A DNA stretch of 64,000 bases from Ectopseudomonas composti. GTDB lineage: Bacteria > Pseudomonadota > Gammaproteobacteria > Pseudomonadales > Pseudomonadaceae. Positions 42,049 to 50,592 of this stretch are shown here, piece after piece (position 1 is the stretch's first letter; every line of letters starts with the position of its first letter). The notes beneath the pieces were generated by a model. That model did no database searches. It was not told the DNA's origin and saw only the letters and a list, made by a program, of their open reading frames with translations. The DNA lies in contig NZ_LSSW01000020.1 in NCBI RefSeq assembly GCF_001567565.1, positions 1-64,000 of the forward strand, given 5' to 3'. Position numbers and translations under genes: made by a program.

Positions 42049-42500
42049 AACTGTGGCCCGTAGCCGAACTGGTGCCCCATGCCGGCAACATGGTGTTGCT
42101 CGACGAAGTGCTGAGCTGCGACACGGAAGCGATCGAGGTGCGCCTCACGGTGCGCCCTGACGGCCTGCTCAGCGACAGCGACGGCAGCCTGCCAGCCTGG
42201 ACCGGTATCGAGCTGATGGCGCAGGCCATCGCCTCATTCGCCGGCATCCAGGCCAAACGCGCCGGCTTGCCGGTGGAGCTGGGCTTTCTGCTCGGCACGC
42301 GCAAGTACAGCTGCAACGTCGAGCGCTTCCCGGCCGGCAGCGAGCTGCACATCCGCGCCCTGTGCTCGCTGCAGGACGACAACGGCATGGGCGTGTTCGA
42401 ATGCCACCTCCAGGGCCCCGGCATCCAGGCCGAAGCCCGCCTCAATGTGTTCCGCCCGCCGCAACCGGCGGTCTATCTGCAAGAGCGACCCCATGACTGA
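42045..42500 (+). CDS. Hotdog dehydratase-like subunit (ApeP type)
   Basis: This 151-residue hotdog protein starts with LVPHAGNMVLLDEVL, holding a conserved PHxGxM segment, and has WTGIELMAQAIASFAG in the central helix, as in ApeP-type beta-hydroxyacyl-ACP dehydratases. ApeP is reported to form a heterodimer with ApeI; here the ApeI-like domain is fused to the ligase at 29840-31540. It overlaps the ketoreductase gene by eight bases. Confidence 0.87.
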   Translation: MKLWPVAELVPHAGNMVLLDEVLSCDTEAIEVRLTVRPDGLLSDSDGSLPAWTGIELMAQAIASFAGIQAKRAGLPVELGFLLGTRKYSCNVERFPAGSELHIRALCSLQDDNGMGVFECHLQGPGIQAEARLNVFRPPQPAVYLQERPHD

Positions 42501-43236
42501 AAGCACCTCTGCCGCCACCGTTCTGGTCACCGGCTCCAGCCGTGGCATCGGCCGCGCCATCGCCCTACGCCTGGCCCAATCGGGCCATGACCTGGTTCTG
42601 CACTGCCGCTCGCGCCGCGATGAAGCCGAAGCCGTGCAGGCGCAGATCGCCGAACTCGGCCGCCAGGCGCGCATCCTGCAGTTCGACGTGTCCGACCGCG
42701 CGGCGTGCCGCGAAGCGCTGGAAGCCGACATCGAAGCCCATGGCGCCTACTACGGCGTGGTGTGCAATGCCGGCCTGACCCGTGATGGCGCCTTCCCGGC
42801 CCTGTCCGAGGACGACTGGGATCAGGTGCTGCGCACCAACCTGGACGGTTTCTACAACGTGCTGCACCCGCTGACCATGCCGATGATCCGCCGCCGCGCA
42901 GCGGGCCGCATCGTCTGCATCACTTCGGTGTCGGGGCTGATCGGCAACCGCGGCCAGGTCAACTACAGTGCCTCCAAGGCCGGCGTGATCGGCGCCGCCA
43001 AGGCCCTGGCGATCGAGCTGGCCAAACGCAAGATCACCGTCAACTGCGTCGCGCCCGGCCTGATCGATACCGAGATTCTCGACGAGCTGGTCCCGGTGGA
43101 CGAAATCCTCAAGATGATTCCCGCTGCCCGCATGGGCACCCCGGAGGAAGTGGCCGGCGCGGTGAACTTCCTCATGTCCAGCGAGGCGGCGTACATTACG
43201 CGTCAGGTTCTCGCGGTCAATGGTGGGCTGTGCTGA
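42493..43236 (+). CDS. 3-oxoacyl-ACP reductase (FabG-like, ApeQ type)
   Basis: This 247-residue short-chain dehydrogenase has the NADPH motif TGSSRGIG, the NAG segment (VCNAGLTRDG), and the catalytic Ser-Tyr-Lys with YSASK (Tyr158, Lys162). It should reduce the beta-ketoacyl-ACP after each condensation. It ends in TGATG overlap with the following KS gene. Confidence 0.94.
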   Translation: MTESTSAATVLVTGSSRGIGRAIALRLAQSGHDLVLHCRSRRDEAEAVQAQIAELGRQARILQFDVSDRAACREALEADIEAHGAYYGVVCNAGLTRDGAFPALSEDDWDQVLRTNLDGFYNVLHPLTMPMIRRRAAGRIVCITSVSGLIGNRGQVNYSASKAGVIGAAKALAIELAKRKITVNCVAPGLIDTEILDELVPVDEILKMIPAARMGTPEEVAGAVNFLMSSEAAYITRQVLAVNGGLC

Positions 43237-44462
43237 TGAAACGTGTAGTAGTTACCGGCATGGCCGGCATCACCTCGCTGGGCAGCGACTGGCCGAGCAT
43301 CGCCCAGGCCTTTCGCGAAGGCCGCAGCGGCATCCGCCGCATGGACGAGTGGGATCGTTTCAGCGAAATGAATACCCGCCTGGGTGGCCCGGTGGACGAC
43401 TTCGTCCAGCCCAAGCACTGGAACCGCAAACAGACCCGCAGCATGGGCCGGGTGGCGAAACTGGCGGTATTCGCCGCCGAGCGCGCCCTGGAGCACGCCG
43501 GTCTGCTCGGCGATCCATGCATCGCCGACGGGCGCATGGGCGTCGCCTGCGGCTCGTCCACCGGCAGCACCGAAGAGGTCAAGGCATTCGGCAACATGTT
43601 GCTGAACTCGGTGGCCGACGGCCTCAACGCCAACTCCTACATCCGCATGATGCCGCACACCACGGCCGCCAACATCAGCATCTTCTTCGGCCTCAAGGGC
43701 CGCCTGATCCCCACGTCCAGCGCCTGCACCAGCGGCAGCCAGGGTATCGGCTACGCCTACGAGGCGATCAAGTTCGGGCGCCTGAAGATGATGCTCGCCG
43801 GCGGTGCCGAAGAACTCTGCCCCACCGAGGCGATGGTCTTCGATGCGCTGTACGCCACCAGCCTGAAGAACGACACGCCGCACGCCAGCCCACGCCCCTA
43901 CGACAGCGGCCGCGACGGCCTGGTGATCGGTGAAGGCGCCGGTATTCTGGTTCTCGAAGAGCTGGAGCACGCCCTCGCCCGTGGCGCCACCATCTATGCC
44001 GAGATCGTCGGTTTCGGCTGCAACTCGGACGGCCAGCACGCCACCAAGCCGGCGCAGGAAACCATGCGTGGCGCCATGCAACTGGCGCTGGACGACGCCG
44101 GTCTGGAGGCCCAGGCCATCGGCTACGTCAACGGTCACGGGACCGCCACCGAGCAGGGCGATGTCGCCGAGACCCAGGCCACCAGCAGCCTGTTCGGCCC
44201 GCGTATGCCGATCAGCTCGCAGAAGAGCTTCCTGGGTCATACCCTGGGCGCCTGCGGGGCGCTGGAATCCTGGTTCAGCATCGAGATGATGAATTCGGAC
44301 AGCTACGTGCATACCCACAATCTGGACGCCATCGACCCGGCCTGCGGCGAGCTGGATTACCTGCGCGGCGAGTTCCGCCAGATGAGCCACGAGTACGTGA
44401 TGAACAACAACTTCGCCTTCGGCGGCGTGAACACCTCGCTGATCTTCAAGCGCTGGAAATGA
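43236..44462 (+). CDS. Beta-ketoacyl-ACP synthase II-like (ApeR type)
   Basis: This 408-residue condensing enzyme is FabF-like with Cys164 in SSACTSGSQG, His in VNGHGTATEQGD and His in FLGHTLGACGAL. It is the last gene of the tightly coupled first operon and corresponds in position to ApeR, the second KS of aryl-polyene loci, perhaps for the first condensation onto the aryl starter. Confidence 0.92.
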   Translation: MKRVVVTGMAGITSLGSDWPSIAQAFREGRSGIRRMDEWDRFSEMNTRLGGPVDDFVQPKHWNRKQTRSMGRVAKLAVFAAERALEHAGLLGDPCIADGRMGVACGSSTGSTEEVKAFGNMLLNSVADGLNANSYIRMMPHTTAANISIFFGLKGRLIPTSSACTSGSQGIGYAYEAIKFGRLKMMLAGGAEELCPTEAMVFDALYATSLKNDTPHASPRPYDSGRDGLVIGEGAGILVLEELEHALARGATIYAEIVGFGCNSDGQHATKPAQETMRGAMQLALDDAGLEAQAIGYVNGHGTATEQGDVAETQATSSLFGPRMPISSQKSFLGHTLGACGALESWFSIEMMNSDSYVHTHNLDAIDPACGELDYLRGEFRQMSHEYVMNNNFAFGGVNTSLIFKRWK

Positions 44463-44485
44463 CCCTTAACGACATGGAGTCCCAT

Positions 44486-44905
44486 ATGCCCCGCAATATT
44501 TCTCGCATCTTGCTCATTCTGATGCTGCTAGGACTTGGCGCGTGCAGCCGCATGCAACCGGTGCTGACCGTACAGCAGCCGCTACCCACGGACAGCGCAT
44601 CTTATCTGGACGAGCAAGCGATGCAGCAGGCACTCATCAGAGCCCTGACCCGCACCCGCTGGCAGATCGAGGGGGGACACCAGGGGCTGATGCAGGCTCA
44701 CATGGACTTCCGCGGTCGTCACAAGATCTGGATCGACATTGATTACGCTCCAGACCACTACAACATCCGTTACCGCGACAGTCAGAATCTGGACTACGCC
44801 GATGGCAAGATTCACAAACGCTACAACGCTCTGGTGAAGAAACTAAACGGCGTCATCCAACAGGAGCTGCGAGTAGCACGCAGTATGAAAGCCCTACAAC
44901 AGTAA
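44486..44905 (+). CDS. Small predicted lipoprotein
   Basis: This 139-residue protein has a lipoprotein signal with lipobox LGAC (Cys at about residue 20) and a mature domain with the pattern RALTRTRWQIEGG and later IDIDYAPDHYNIRYRDS. I recognise no named family. GGAG six bases before the ATG at 44486 makes this the better start, although an in-frame ATG at 44459 overlaps the KS stop. The sequence is poorer in GC than the genes before it. Confidence 0.7.
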   Translation: MPRNISRILLILMLLGLGACSRMQPVLTVQQPLPTDSASYLDEQAMQQALIRALTRTRWQIEGGHQGLMQAHMDFRGRHKIWIDIDYAPDHYNIRYRDSQNLDYADGKIHKRYNALVKKLNGVIQQELRVARSMKALQQ

Positions 44906-44931
44906 GCATCACCCGCCAAAAAGGAGAGAGC

Positions 44932-45378
44932 ATGATGAACAAGCAATACTGGATGGCTGCTGCACTTGGCCTGGTTCTGCTACCTGGCCTGAGCCAGGCG
45001 GCTGACGACGTGAACTTCCTGCCGTTCGATGCGGCTGTACAGGAAGCAATCAACTCCGGAGTTATCGACGGTAGCGTTAAGTTCTACCTAGGCGACAAGA
45101 AGCCAACAGGCAAGGTCAGCGTGCTCAAATCCGGCCTCACCACCAGCCAGAAGAGCAACGCCTTTGGCAAAAGCGTGGAGGCTTCCTGTAACCGTGCTCT
45201 GCACTCTTCGCTGATCCGCTTCCAGAAGTCGGCAAAGGCCGCTGGTGCCAATGCCGTGGTCAACCTAGTCAGCAACTACAACAACAACGTCTACAAGGAC
45301 AATGAGAAGTACGAGTGCCACAAAGGCAGCATCATGTCTGGCGTGGCGCTCAAGGGCGATCTGGCTAAGGTTCAGTAA
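44932..45378 (+). CDS. Small secreted protein, often mislabelled excinuclease ATPase subunit
   Basis: This 148-residue protein has a signal peptide (LGLVLLPGLSQA, cleavage before ADDVN). The mature part includes SCNRALHSSLIRFQKSAKAAGANAVVNLVSNYNNN, a pattern like YbjQ-type heavy-metal-binding proteins, with two Cys residues about 60 apart. It has no ATPase motif, so the excinuclease label given to relatives is wrong. AAAGGAGAG precedes the start. It is unusually low in GC and is the last plus-strand gene before the gap at 45.4 kb. Confidence 0.75.
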   Translation: MMNKQYWMAAALGLVLLPGLSQAADDVNFLPFDAAVQEAINSGVIDGSVKFYLGDKKPTGKVSVLKSGLTTSQKSNAFGKSVEASCNRALHSSLIRFQKSAKAAGANAVVNLVSNYNNNVYKDNEKYECHKGSIMSGVALKGDLAKVQ

Positions 45379-45396
45379 CGAGTGAGCTGTCAGAAC

Positions 45397-45418
45397 CGGC
45401 CTTTCCCTGGAAAGGCCG
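45397..45418. terminator. Hairpin between converging genes
   Basis: A near-perfect inverted repeat, CGGCCTTTCC with GGAAAGGCCG and a two-base loop, lies between the converging small secreted protein gene and the methyltransferase gene. There is no T tract, so its terminator role is uncertain. Confidence 0.45.
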
Positions 45419-45428
45419 AGTGACGCCC

Positions 45429-45983
45429 TCAGAAGAGCAAGGGCACGAACATCCAGCTGCGTCTCATGTAGTCGCGATAAGCATCGCCGAAATAGGCCAG
45501 GCACTCGCGCTCCTCGCAGCGTGCCGAACACCACAGCAGCACGCTGGACAGTACCGCCAGCAGCATGATCAACCCATCGATGCGCTTGCAGGCGATGCCC
45601 CAGGCCAGCAGCAACAACGAGCAGTACATGGGGTGACGGATATAACGGAAGATGCCGCCCGTCACCAACTGCGAGGTGCGCTCGAAGGCGAACAGCTCAT
45701 CATCCTGGCGTTGCTCGCCTGCCTGGCCGAAGCGGCGCATCTGGTAGATCCCGGCGAACAGCACCGCCAGTGACAGGCTCAGCAGGACCCAGGATATGCG
45801 CTGACTCAACTCGCTCCGGTCGCCGAACCACGAGGACGCGTTGAGCACCAGCATCACCAGCATCGCCTCCCAGGCGAGGAAACGATAGAACCCGTGGCTG
45901 CGCACATTACCCAGCGTGCGCCAGGAAATACCCACCAGGATCGCGCTGATCGTCACAAAAGCCAGCCACTGCCACATCGTCAC
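45429..45983 (-). CDS. Isoprenylcysteine carboxyl methyltransferase-like membrane protein
   Basis: This 184-residue protein has about four to five membrane helices and the C-terminal pattern YIRHPMYCSLLLLAWG with a later RCEEREC segment, typical of the ICMT/PEMT membrane methyltransferase family. It would use SAM to methylate a carboxylate or amine of a lipid-like molecule. It is the only minus-strand gene inside the plus-strand pigment genes and is divergent from the hotdog gene at 46048. Confidence 0.85.
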   Translation of the reverse strand: MTMWQWLAFVTISAILVGISWRTLGNVRSHGFYRFLAWEAMLVMLVLNASSWFGDRSELSQRISWVLLSLSLAVLFAGIYQMRRFGQAGEQRQDDELFAFERTSQLVTGGIFRYIRHPMYCSLLLLAWGIACKRIDGLIMLLAVLSSVLLWCSARCEERECLAYFGDAYRDYMRRSWMFVPLLF

Positions 45984-46047
45984 CCCATCCTCCCTCTATC
46001 CCTGCCTCTGTTACACTGCGTCGCCCGAAACGCCCAGACCGCTCGCC

Positions 46048-46452
46048 ATGGATCGCACCCAACTGCACACACTGCTGCCGCACCAGGGCGACGCTCTCTG
46101 GCTGGATGCCTTGCTCGATCACGATGCCAAGGCCATTCGCGGTCTCAGCGCCTGGCAGCACCTCGAAAAACTTGGACAAGATGCTTCGCCTTGCCTGCTG
46201 TTCGAGGCCGCTGCCCAGCTCTGCGCCGCACATGGTGCCCTATACGGCGAAGCGGATGCCATCGAAATGGCCCTGGTCGGCAAACTTTCCCAACTCCATC
46301 TGCACCCGGTCACACGTCGCGACGAACCACTGCTGGTCAGCGCCCGGCAGGAGGCCCTGAGCCCGGCCGGCGCGCTGTATGCTTTCGCCATCCAGGCCGG
46401 CGTCCAGCCGCTGCTGGACGGCAAACTGCTGCTGGTGCTCGTCCATGCTTGA
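46048..46452 (+). CDS. Third hotdog protein, ApeP-like
   Basis: This 134-residue protein starts LLPHQGDALWLDALLDHD, matching the PHxG segment of the dehydratase-like protein at 42045, and has CLLFEAAAQLCAAHGA in the central helix. It is a second ApeP-like hotdog, likely a dehydratase or its partner for the second set of KS and ACP. It begins the second plus-strand operon and overlaps the ABC ATPase gene by eight bases. Confidence 0.75.
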   Translation: MDRTQLHTLLPHQGDALWLDALLDHDAKAIRGLSAWQHLEKLGQDASPCLLFEAAAQLCAAHGALYGEADAIEMALVGKLSQLHLHPVTRRDEPLLVSARQEALSPAGALYAFAIQAGVQPLLDGKLLLVLVHA

Positions 46453-47329
46453 GCTACATGACATCAGCTACCGCTACCCTGGCGCGGACAGCCCCGCCCT
46501 GCAGCACATCGACCTGCAATTGCAGGAAGGCCAATGCCTGGGCCTGCTCGGCAGCAACGGCGCCGGCAAGACCACCCTGCTCGCGCTGCTCAGCGATACC
46601 CTCGCCCTGCAGCAGGGCGAAATCCGCTGGGACGGCCCGCGCAGCCTGGGCCTGGTGCCCCAGCAACTGGCGTTCTACGCCGAGCTCACGGTCGCCGAGA
46701 ACCTCGCGCTGTTCGCTGATCTGTACCGCCTGCGCGGTGCCCAGCGCCGCCAGCGTCTGGACCTGAGCATTGCCAGCACCGCCCTCGAAAACAAGCTGTC
46801 GCGTCGCGCCGCACGCCTGTCCGGCGGCGAACAGCGGCGCCTGAATTTCGCCATCGGCCTGCTGCAGCCGGCACGCCTGTATCTGTTCGACGAAGCCACG
46901 GTGGGCGTCGATGCAGCCAGCCGGCAACTGCTGCTCGACGCCGTCGAGCACCTGGCTGGCGAAGGCCATGGGGTGATCTACACCAGCCATTACCTGGACG
47001 AGGTTGAGCGCGTCGCCGGGCGCATTCTGCTGCTGCACGAAGGCAAGGTGCGTCTGGACCTGAACAAACAGCAACTGCTCGACAGCGGACACGGCCTGCT
47101 GCTGGAGTGGCCGCAGCGGGTGCCCGACGGCTTGCCGCAATTGCTTGCACGCTTGCAGCTGGACGCGGAGACGCTTCCCGACGGCCTGCGCATCGCCAAC
47201 CTGGACGGCCAGCAACTGCTGGCCATCACCCAGTTCATCGCCGCCCAAGCGGTGCCTCCGAGCCTGCTGCGCTTCGGCCGCCCCTCCCTGGAACAGCTCT
47301 ACCTGAGCCTCAACGGAGGTCGCCTGTGA
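46445..47329 (+). CDS. ABC transporter ATP-binding protein
   Basis: This 294-residue ATPase has Walker A GSNGAGKTTLL, the signature LSGGEQRRLNFAIGLL and Walker B LYLFDEAT. In Walker B the usual DEP is DEA. The architecture matches ABC-2 exporters of the DrrA type. It is followed, with a four-base overlap, by its membrane partner, and probably exports a lipid-like product of this cluster. Confidence 0.92.
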   Translation: MLELHDISYRYPGADSPALQHIDLQLQEGQCLGLLGSNGAGKTTLLALLSDTLALQQGEIRWDGPRSLGLVPQQLAFYAELTVAENLALFADLYRLRGAQRRQRLDLSIASTALENKLSRRAARLSGGEQRRLNFAIGLLQPARLYLFDEATVGVDAASRQLLLDAVEHLAGEGHGVIYTSHYLDEVERVAGRILLLHEGKVRLDLNKQQLLDSGHGLLLEWPQRVPDGLPQLLARLQLDAETLPDGLRIANLDGQQLLAITQFIAAQAVPPSLLRFGRPSLEQLYLSLNGGRL

Positions 47330-48516
47330 GCCCGATGCTGGCGCTGATCCGCAAGGAATGCCTGCTGCTGCTGCGCGACCCGCATGCACTGGCCGTGCTG
47401 TTCATCATGCCGATCCTGTTTCTGGTGCTGATGGCGGCCGCCTTGTCCAACTACCTGCGTGATCAGCCACCGCCCCTGGACCTCGTGGTCGAGGTCCCGC
47501 AACCGAGCGAGGCCAGCGCGTTCTTCCAGCACGCGCTGCAGGCACAGTTGCCAGGCAGCCACCTGCTGGCCAGCAGTGACGCGCCCCTGCCCCGCATCAG
47601 CCTGGCCATGAATTTCTCCGACACCCTGCTGGAAACGCCTCACGTCGGCCCGACGCTGAGCTTTGCCCCGCGTACCGATGGCCAGTCTCGCCAACGCCTG
47701 CGCGCGGCGCTGAACATCGCCCTGGCGCAGACCCGCCTGCTGGCCTACCTGCAAGACAGCGACGCGCTGGACCCGAGCATGAGCACCGAGCAGCGCTGGC
47801 AACTGATCAGCCAGCGCACCCAGAGCCAGGTCAGCGAACGGCAACTGCTGGCCAGCGGCGAGCTCAGCGGCAAGGCCAACGCCAGCCAGTTGAGCGTACC
47901 GGCCTGGCTGATCTTCGGCATGTTCTTCGTCGCCTTGCCGATGGCTGGCGGTTTTCAGCGCGAGCAACAGAGCGGTGCCCTGCTGCGCTTCCGCGCGCTG
48001 GGGCTGAGCCCTACCACCCTGGTGCTGAGCAAGCTGCTGCCCTATCTGGTCATCAATCTGCTGCAGTTCGCCCTGTTGCTGGCCATCGGCGTGCACGTGC
48101 TGCCGCTGCTCGGCCTCAGCGGCCTGAGCCTGCCCGGCGCGCCACTGGGCTATGCCCTGCTGGCCCTGAGTCTGAGCCTGGCCGCCTGCAGCCTGGGGCT
48201 GCTGCTGGCAGCACTGGCGCGTAGCGGTGAACAGGCGTTGCTGCTCGGCGGCGGCCTCAATATCATCCTCGCCGCAATCGGCGGCATCATGGTGCCCAAG
48301 AGCGTGATGCCCGAGGCCATGAGCCAACTGGCAGAAGTCTCGCCGATGAGCTGGGCGCTGGACGCCTTCCTGACCCTGCTGGTGGGCCAGGGAAATCTGG
48401 CCGACATCGCCCCCGACTGCGCCCGCCTTCTGCTGTTTGCCCTGGTACTGGGCGCTGGCGGGCTTTTCCTGTTTCGCAAACGAGTGCAGCAAACGCAATG
48501 GACGACACACTACTAG
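47326..48516 (+). CDS. ABC-2 type transporter permease
   Basis: This 396-residue protein has one N-terminal helix (AVLFIMPILFLVLMAAAL), a large periplasmic domain (about residues 45-200), and five C-terminal helices, the ABC-2 plan. Translation probably starts at the GTG at 47326, since GGAGGT lies five bases before it and the stop of the ATPase gene overlaps. It overlaps the third ACP gene by 19 bases. Confidence 0.9.
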   Translation: MSPMLALIRKECLLLLRDPHALAVLFIMPILFLVLMAAALSNYLRDQPPPLDLVVEVPQPSEASAFFQHALQAQLPGSHLLASSDAPLPRISLAMNFSDTLLETPHVGPTLSFAPRTDGQSRQRLRAALNIALAQTRLLAYLQDSDALDPSMSTEQRWQLISQRTQSQVSERQLLASGELSGKANASQLSVPAWLIFGMFFVALPMAGGFQREQQSGALLRFRALGLSPTTLVLSKLLPYLVINLLQFALLLAIGVHVLPLLGLSGLSLPGAPLGYALLALSLSLAACSLGLLLAALARSGEQALLLGGGLNIILAAIGGIMVPKSVMPEAMSQLAEVSPMSWALDAFLTLLVGQGNLADIAPDCARLLLFALVLGAGGLFLFRKRVQQTQWTTHY

Positions 48517-48764
48517 AACAAGAACTCAAGCAATTGCTGATCCGTGAGTGCGACAAGGAAGACGACATCGACTGGCAGAGCATCGACAACGACGAACCAC
48601 TGTTCGGCCAGCACAGCCGTATCGCCATGGACAGCCTTGATGCGCTACAAGTGTCCCTGGCCCTGCAGCAGCAATATGGCGTGCGCATCGAAGGGGCCAA
48701 GGATGGCCGGCGCATCCTCAATAGCATCGCCAGCATTGCCGCCTTTATCAGGCAGAAACCGTGA
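48498..48764 (+). CDS. Acyl carrier protein 3
   Basis: This 88-residue acidic protein has the phosphopantetheine site in RIAMDSLDALQVSL (Ser46). It is distinct from the two ACPs of the first operon and lies directly before its own KS and KS-like genes. This suggests a separate chain-building module. Confidence 0.9.
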   Translation: MDDTLLEQELKQLLIRECDKEDDIDWQSIDNDEPLFGQHSRIAMDSLDALQVSLALQQQYGVRIEGAKDGRRILNSIASIAAFIRQKP

Positions 48765-49870
48765 CGCCGATCTACCTGCAACGCGGCGCCCTGCACAGTG
48801 CGCTGAGCGCCGACCTGCGCAGCGCCGGCAACGTTTTGCGCCAAGGGGCACATGCGACTCCCGCGTCGTTCCTGCTGCACGAACTGCAGCAACCGCGTGC
48901 CTACCTGGGCATCGGCCACAACGACGAAAGCCTCGACCAGCGTTTCGATCGTCTGATCGGCGAGACCCTGGCCGAGCAGACACAGGACCTGAGTGATTGC
49001 CTGCTGATCGTTGCCAGCACCAGTCTCGACATCAATGACCTGGAAGCGCAGGTGGCACGCGAAGGCGGCTTTCGTGCGGAGCATTCGACCACACTCGACC
49101 TGCTGGCCCGCACGCTGCAGCAACGCTGGGGCTTCGCTGACGCCTTCACCCTCAATACCGCTTGCACCAGCGCCGCCAACGGCCTGCTGTATGGCGCACG
49201 GATGCTCGCCGCCGGCCTGTATGAACGCGTGCTGGTCTTGGCCTTCGAAACGCCCAGTGCTATCGCCCAGCAAGGCTTCGGCGCACTCGCCCTGACCAGC
49301 CCGAGCGGCGTTTATCGTCCCTTTCACCCGGAGCGCGACGGCCTGATTCTTGGCGAAGCCTATGCCGCCACCCTGCTCGCACGCGAGCCCGGCACCGCCC
49401 CACTGGCAAGGCTGCTCGGCGGTTTCAGCGCCTGCGACACCAGCAACCTGACCACCACCCGCGAAGACGGCAGCCATATCGACTGGGTCATGCGCGAGGC
49501 CTTGCGCAGTGCCGGCGCCACTGCCGAGCAGATCGCCCTGGTGAAACTGCACGGCACCGCCACCGGCGCCAACGACCGCGCCGAGAGCAATGGCGTGCGC
49601 CTGCTGTTCGGCGCGGCATTGCCTCATCTGTGCGTGCTCAAGCCCTGGCTCGGTCATACCCTGGGCGCCTGCGGCCTGAGCGAAACCCTGCTGCTGCTGG
49701 AGAACCTCGACCATCTGCCTGGCCTGGACTATGCCGACGAGGCCCTGCTGCCCCTGAATGGCGCACCACTGGCCATCGAGCCAGGCAGCCTGCTACTGGC
49801 CAACTTCTTCGGCTTCGGCGGCAACAATGCCAGCCTGGTGCTGCAGGGCTGCGCGGGAGAAACTCCATGA
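48761..49870 (+). CDS. Beta-ketoacyl-ACP synthase of the second module
   Basis: This 369-residue condensing enzyme starts at GTG within the end of the ACP gene. It has the full KS triad: Cys135 in LNTACTSAANG, His in LHGTATGAND and His in LGHTLGACGLSE. It is shorter than FabF. With the ACP before it and the Cys-less protein after it, it forms a second minimal PKS or fatty acid synthase unit. Confidence 0.9.
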   Translation: MTPIYLQRGALHSALSADLRSAGNVLRQGAHATPASFLLHELQQPRAYLGIGHNDESLDQRFDRLIGETLAEQTQDLSDCLLIVASTSLDINDLEAQVAREGGFRAEHSTTLDLLARTLQQRWGFADAFTLNTACTSAANGLLYGARMLAAGLYERVLVLAFETPSAIAQQGFGALALTSPSGVYRPFHPERDGLILGEAYAATLLAREPGTAPLARLLGGFSACDTSNLTTTREDGSHIDWVMREALRSAGATAEQIALVKLHGTATGANDRAESNGVRLLFGAALPHLCVLKPWLGHTLGACGLSETLLLLENLDHLPGLDYADEALLPLNGAPLAIEPGSLLLANFFGFGGNNASLVLQGCAGETP

Positions 49871-50418
49871 AACCGGTCATCGCGGCCTGCAACGTACGCG
49901 GTCAGGCGAGCTGCTCCGACAAGGCGCTGAAAGCCGCGCTGGGCCAGTGGCTGGCCACACCGCCGCGGCGTATCGACCGGCTGATTCTGCAGGCCCTGCT
50001 GTGCACCGCGCCACTCAAGGCCAAGGTGCGCCGCGACTGCGGCCTGTACCTGGCCTCCCGCCATCCGGCGCGTGCCACCATGGGCTCGCTGCTCGACAGC
50101 GTGTGCGTGCACCAGCTGCAGCCCAAGCCCTTCGAATTCGTCAACAGCGTCAGCAACGCCGCCGGCTTCCACGTCGCCGCGCAACTGGGGCTGGAAGGGC
50201 CAAACCTTTTCATCGGCGCCGGGCCGAACGTCTGGAAGCAACTCCAGGCGCTGGCTGCCCTGGATCTCGGTGATGGCCTGGTCAATCAGGCGCTGCTGGT
50301 GGTGATCGACGAGAACGGCGACTTTCAGGCGCAGGCGGTGCTGATCGAAGCGCCCACCAAGGCAGAGGATTTCGCCGAGCTGACGGCAGCAACCGACGTC
50401 CTGCATCTGCAGCTCTGA
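49867..50418 (+). CDS. Cys-less KS-like protein of the second module
   Basis: This 183-residue protein resembles the N-terminal half of a KS but lacks an active-site Cys (FVNSVSNAAGFHVAAQLGLEG in the corresponding area). It mirrors the ApeC-like protein at 27275 and may be the chain-length partner of the KS at 48761. It overlaps that KS gene by four bases and is the last gene of the plus-strand block, converging with the BtrH-like gene. Confidence 0.75.
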   Translation: MKPVIAACNVRGQASCSDKALKAALGQWLATPPRRIDRLILQALLCTAPLKAKVRRDCGLYLASRHPARATMGSLLDSVCVHQLQPKPFEFVNSVSNAAGFHVAAQLGLEGPNLFIGAGPNVWKQLQALAALDLGDGLVNQALLVVIDENGDFQAQAVLIEAPTKAEDFAELTAATDVLHLQL

Positions 50419-50592
50419 TCGGGTGTGTTGGTGATCCTGGTGGGCCAGCGCCCACCCGCCTTGAGTTGCAGGGTGGACAACGCTTACCCCGGTCATCGCC
50501 TCACAGCGCCATGGTCAAAGGCAAGGCGGGCCGAGCGACGCTCCGCTTCAACCCTGCACAGACAGCCTCTCATCAAGCAAAGAGCACCAACC

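Noticed and set aside
44932..45378. Annotation as excinuclease ATPase subunit
   Set aside because: The protein is small and exported and has no Walker motif or zinc finger; the label seems to be a propagated error.
48761..50418. A frameshifted single KS gene split into two
   Set aside because: The first protein already has the complete Cys-His-His triad to its C-terminus, and the second begins a new KS-like N-terminal fold with its own ATG, so they are two genes.
50419..50592. A possible repeat or small gene between the converging KS-like and BtrH-like genes
   Set aside because: The 174-base gap has a GGGTGGACAACGC-like segment seen in some repeats, but I could not find a matching arm, ribosome binding site or clear terminator.
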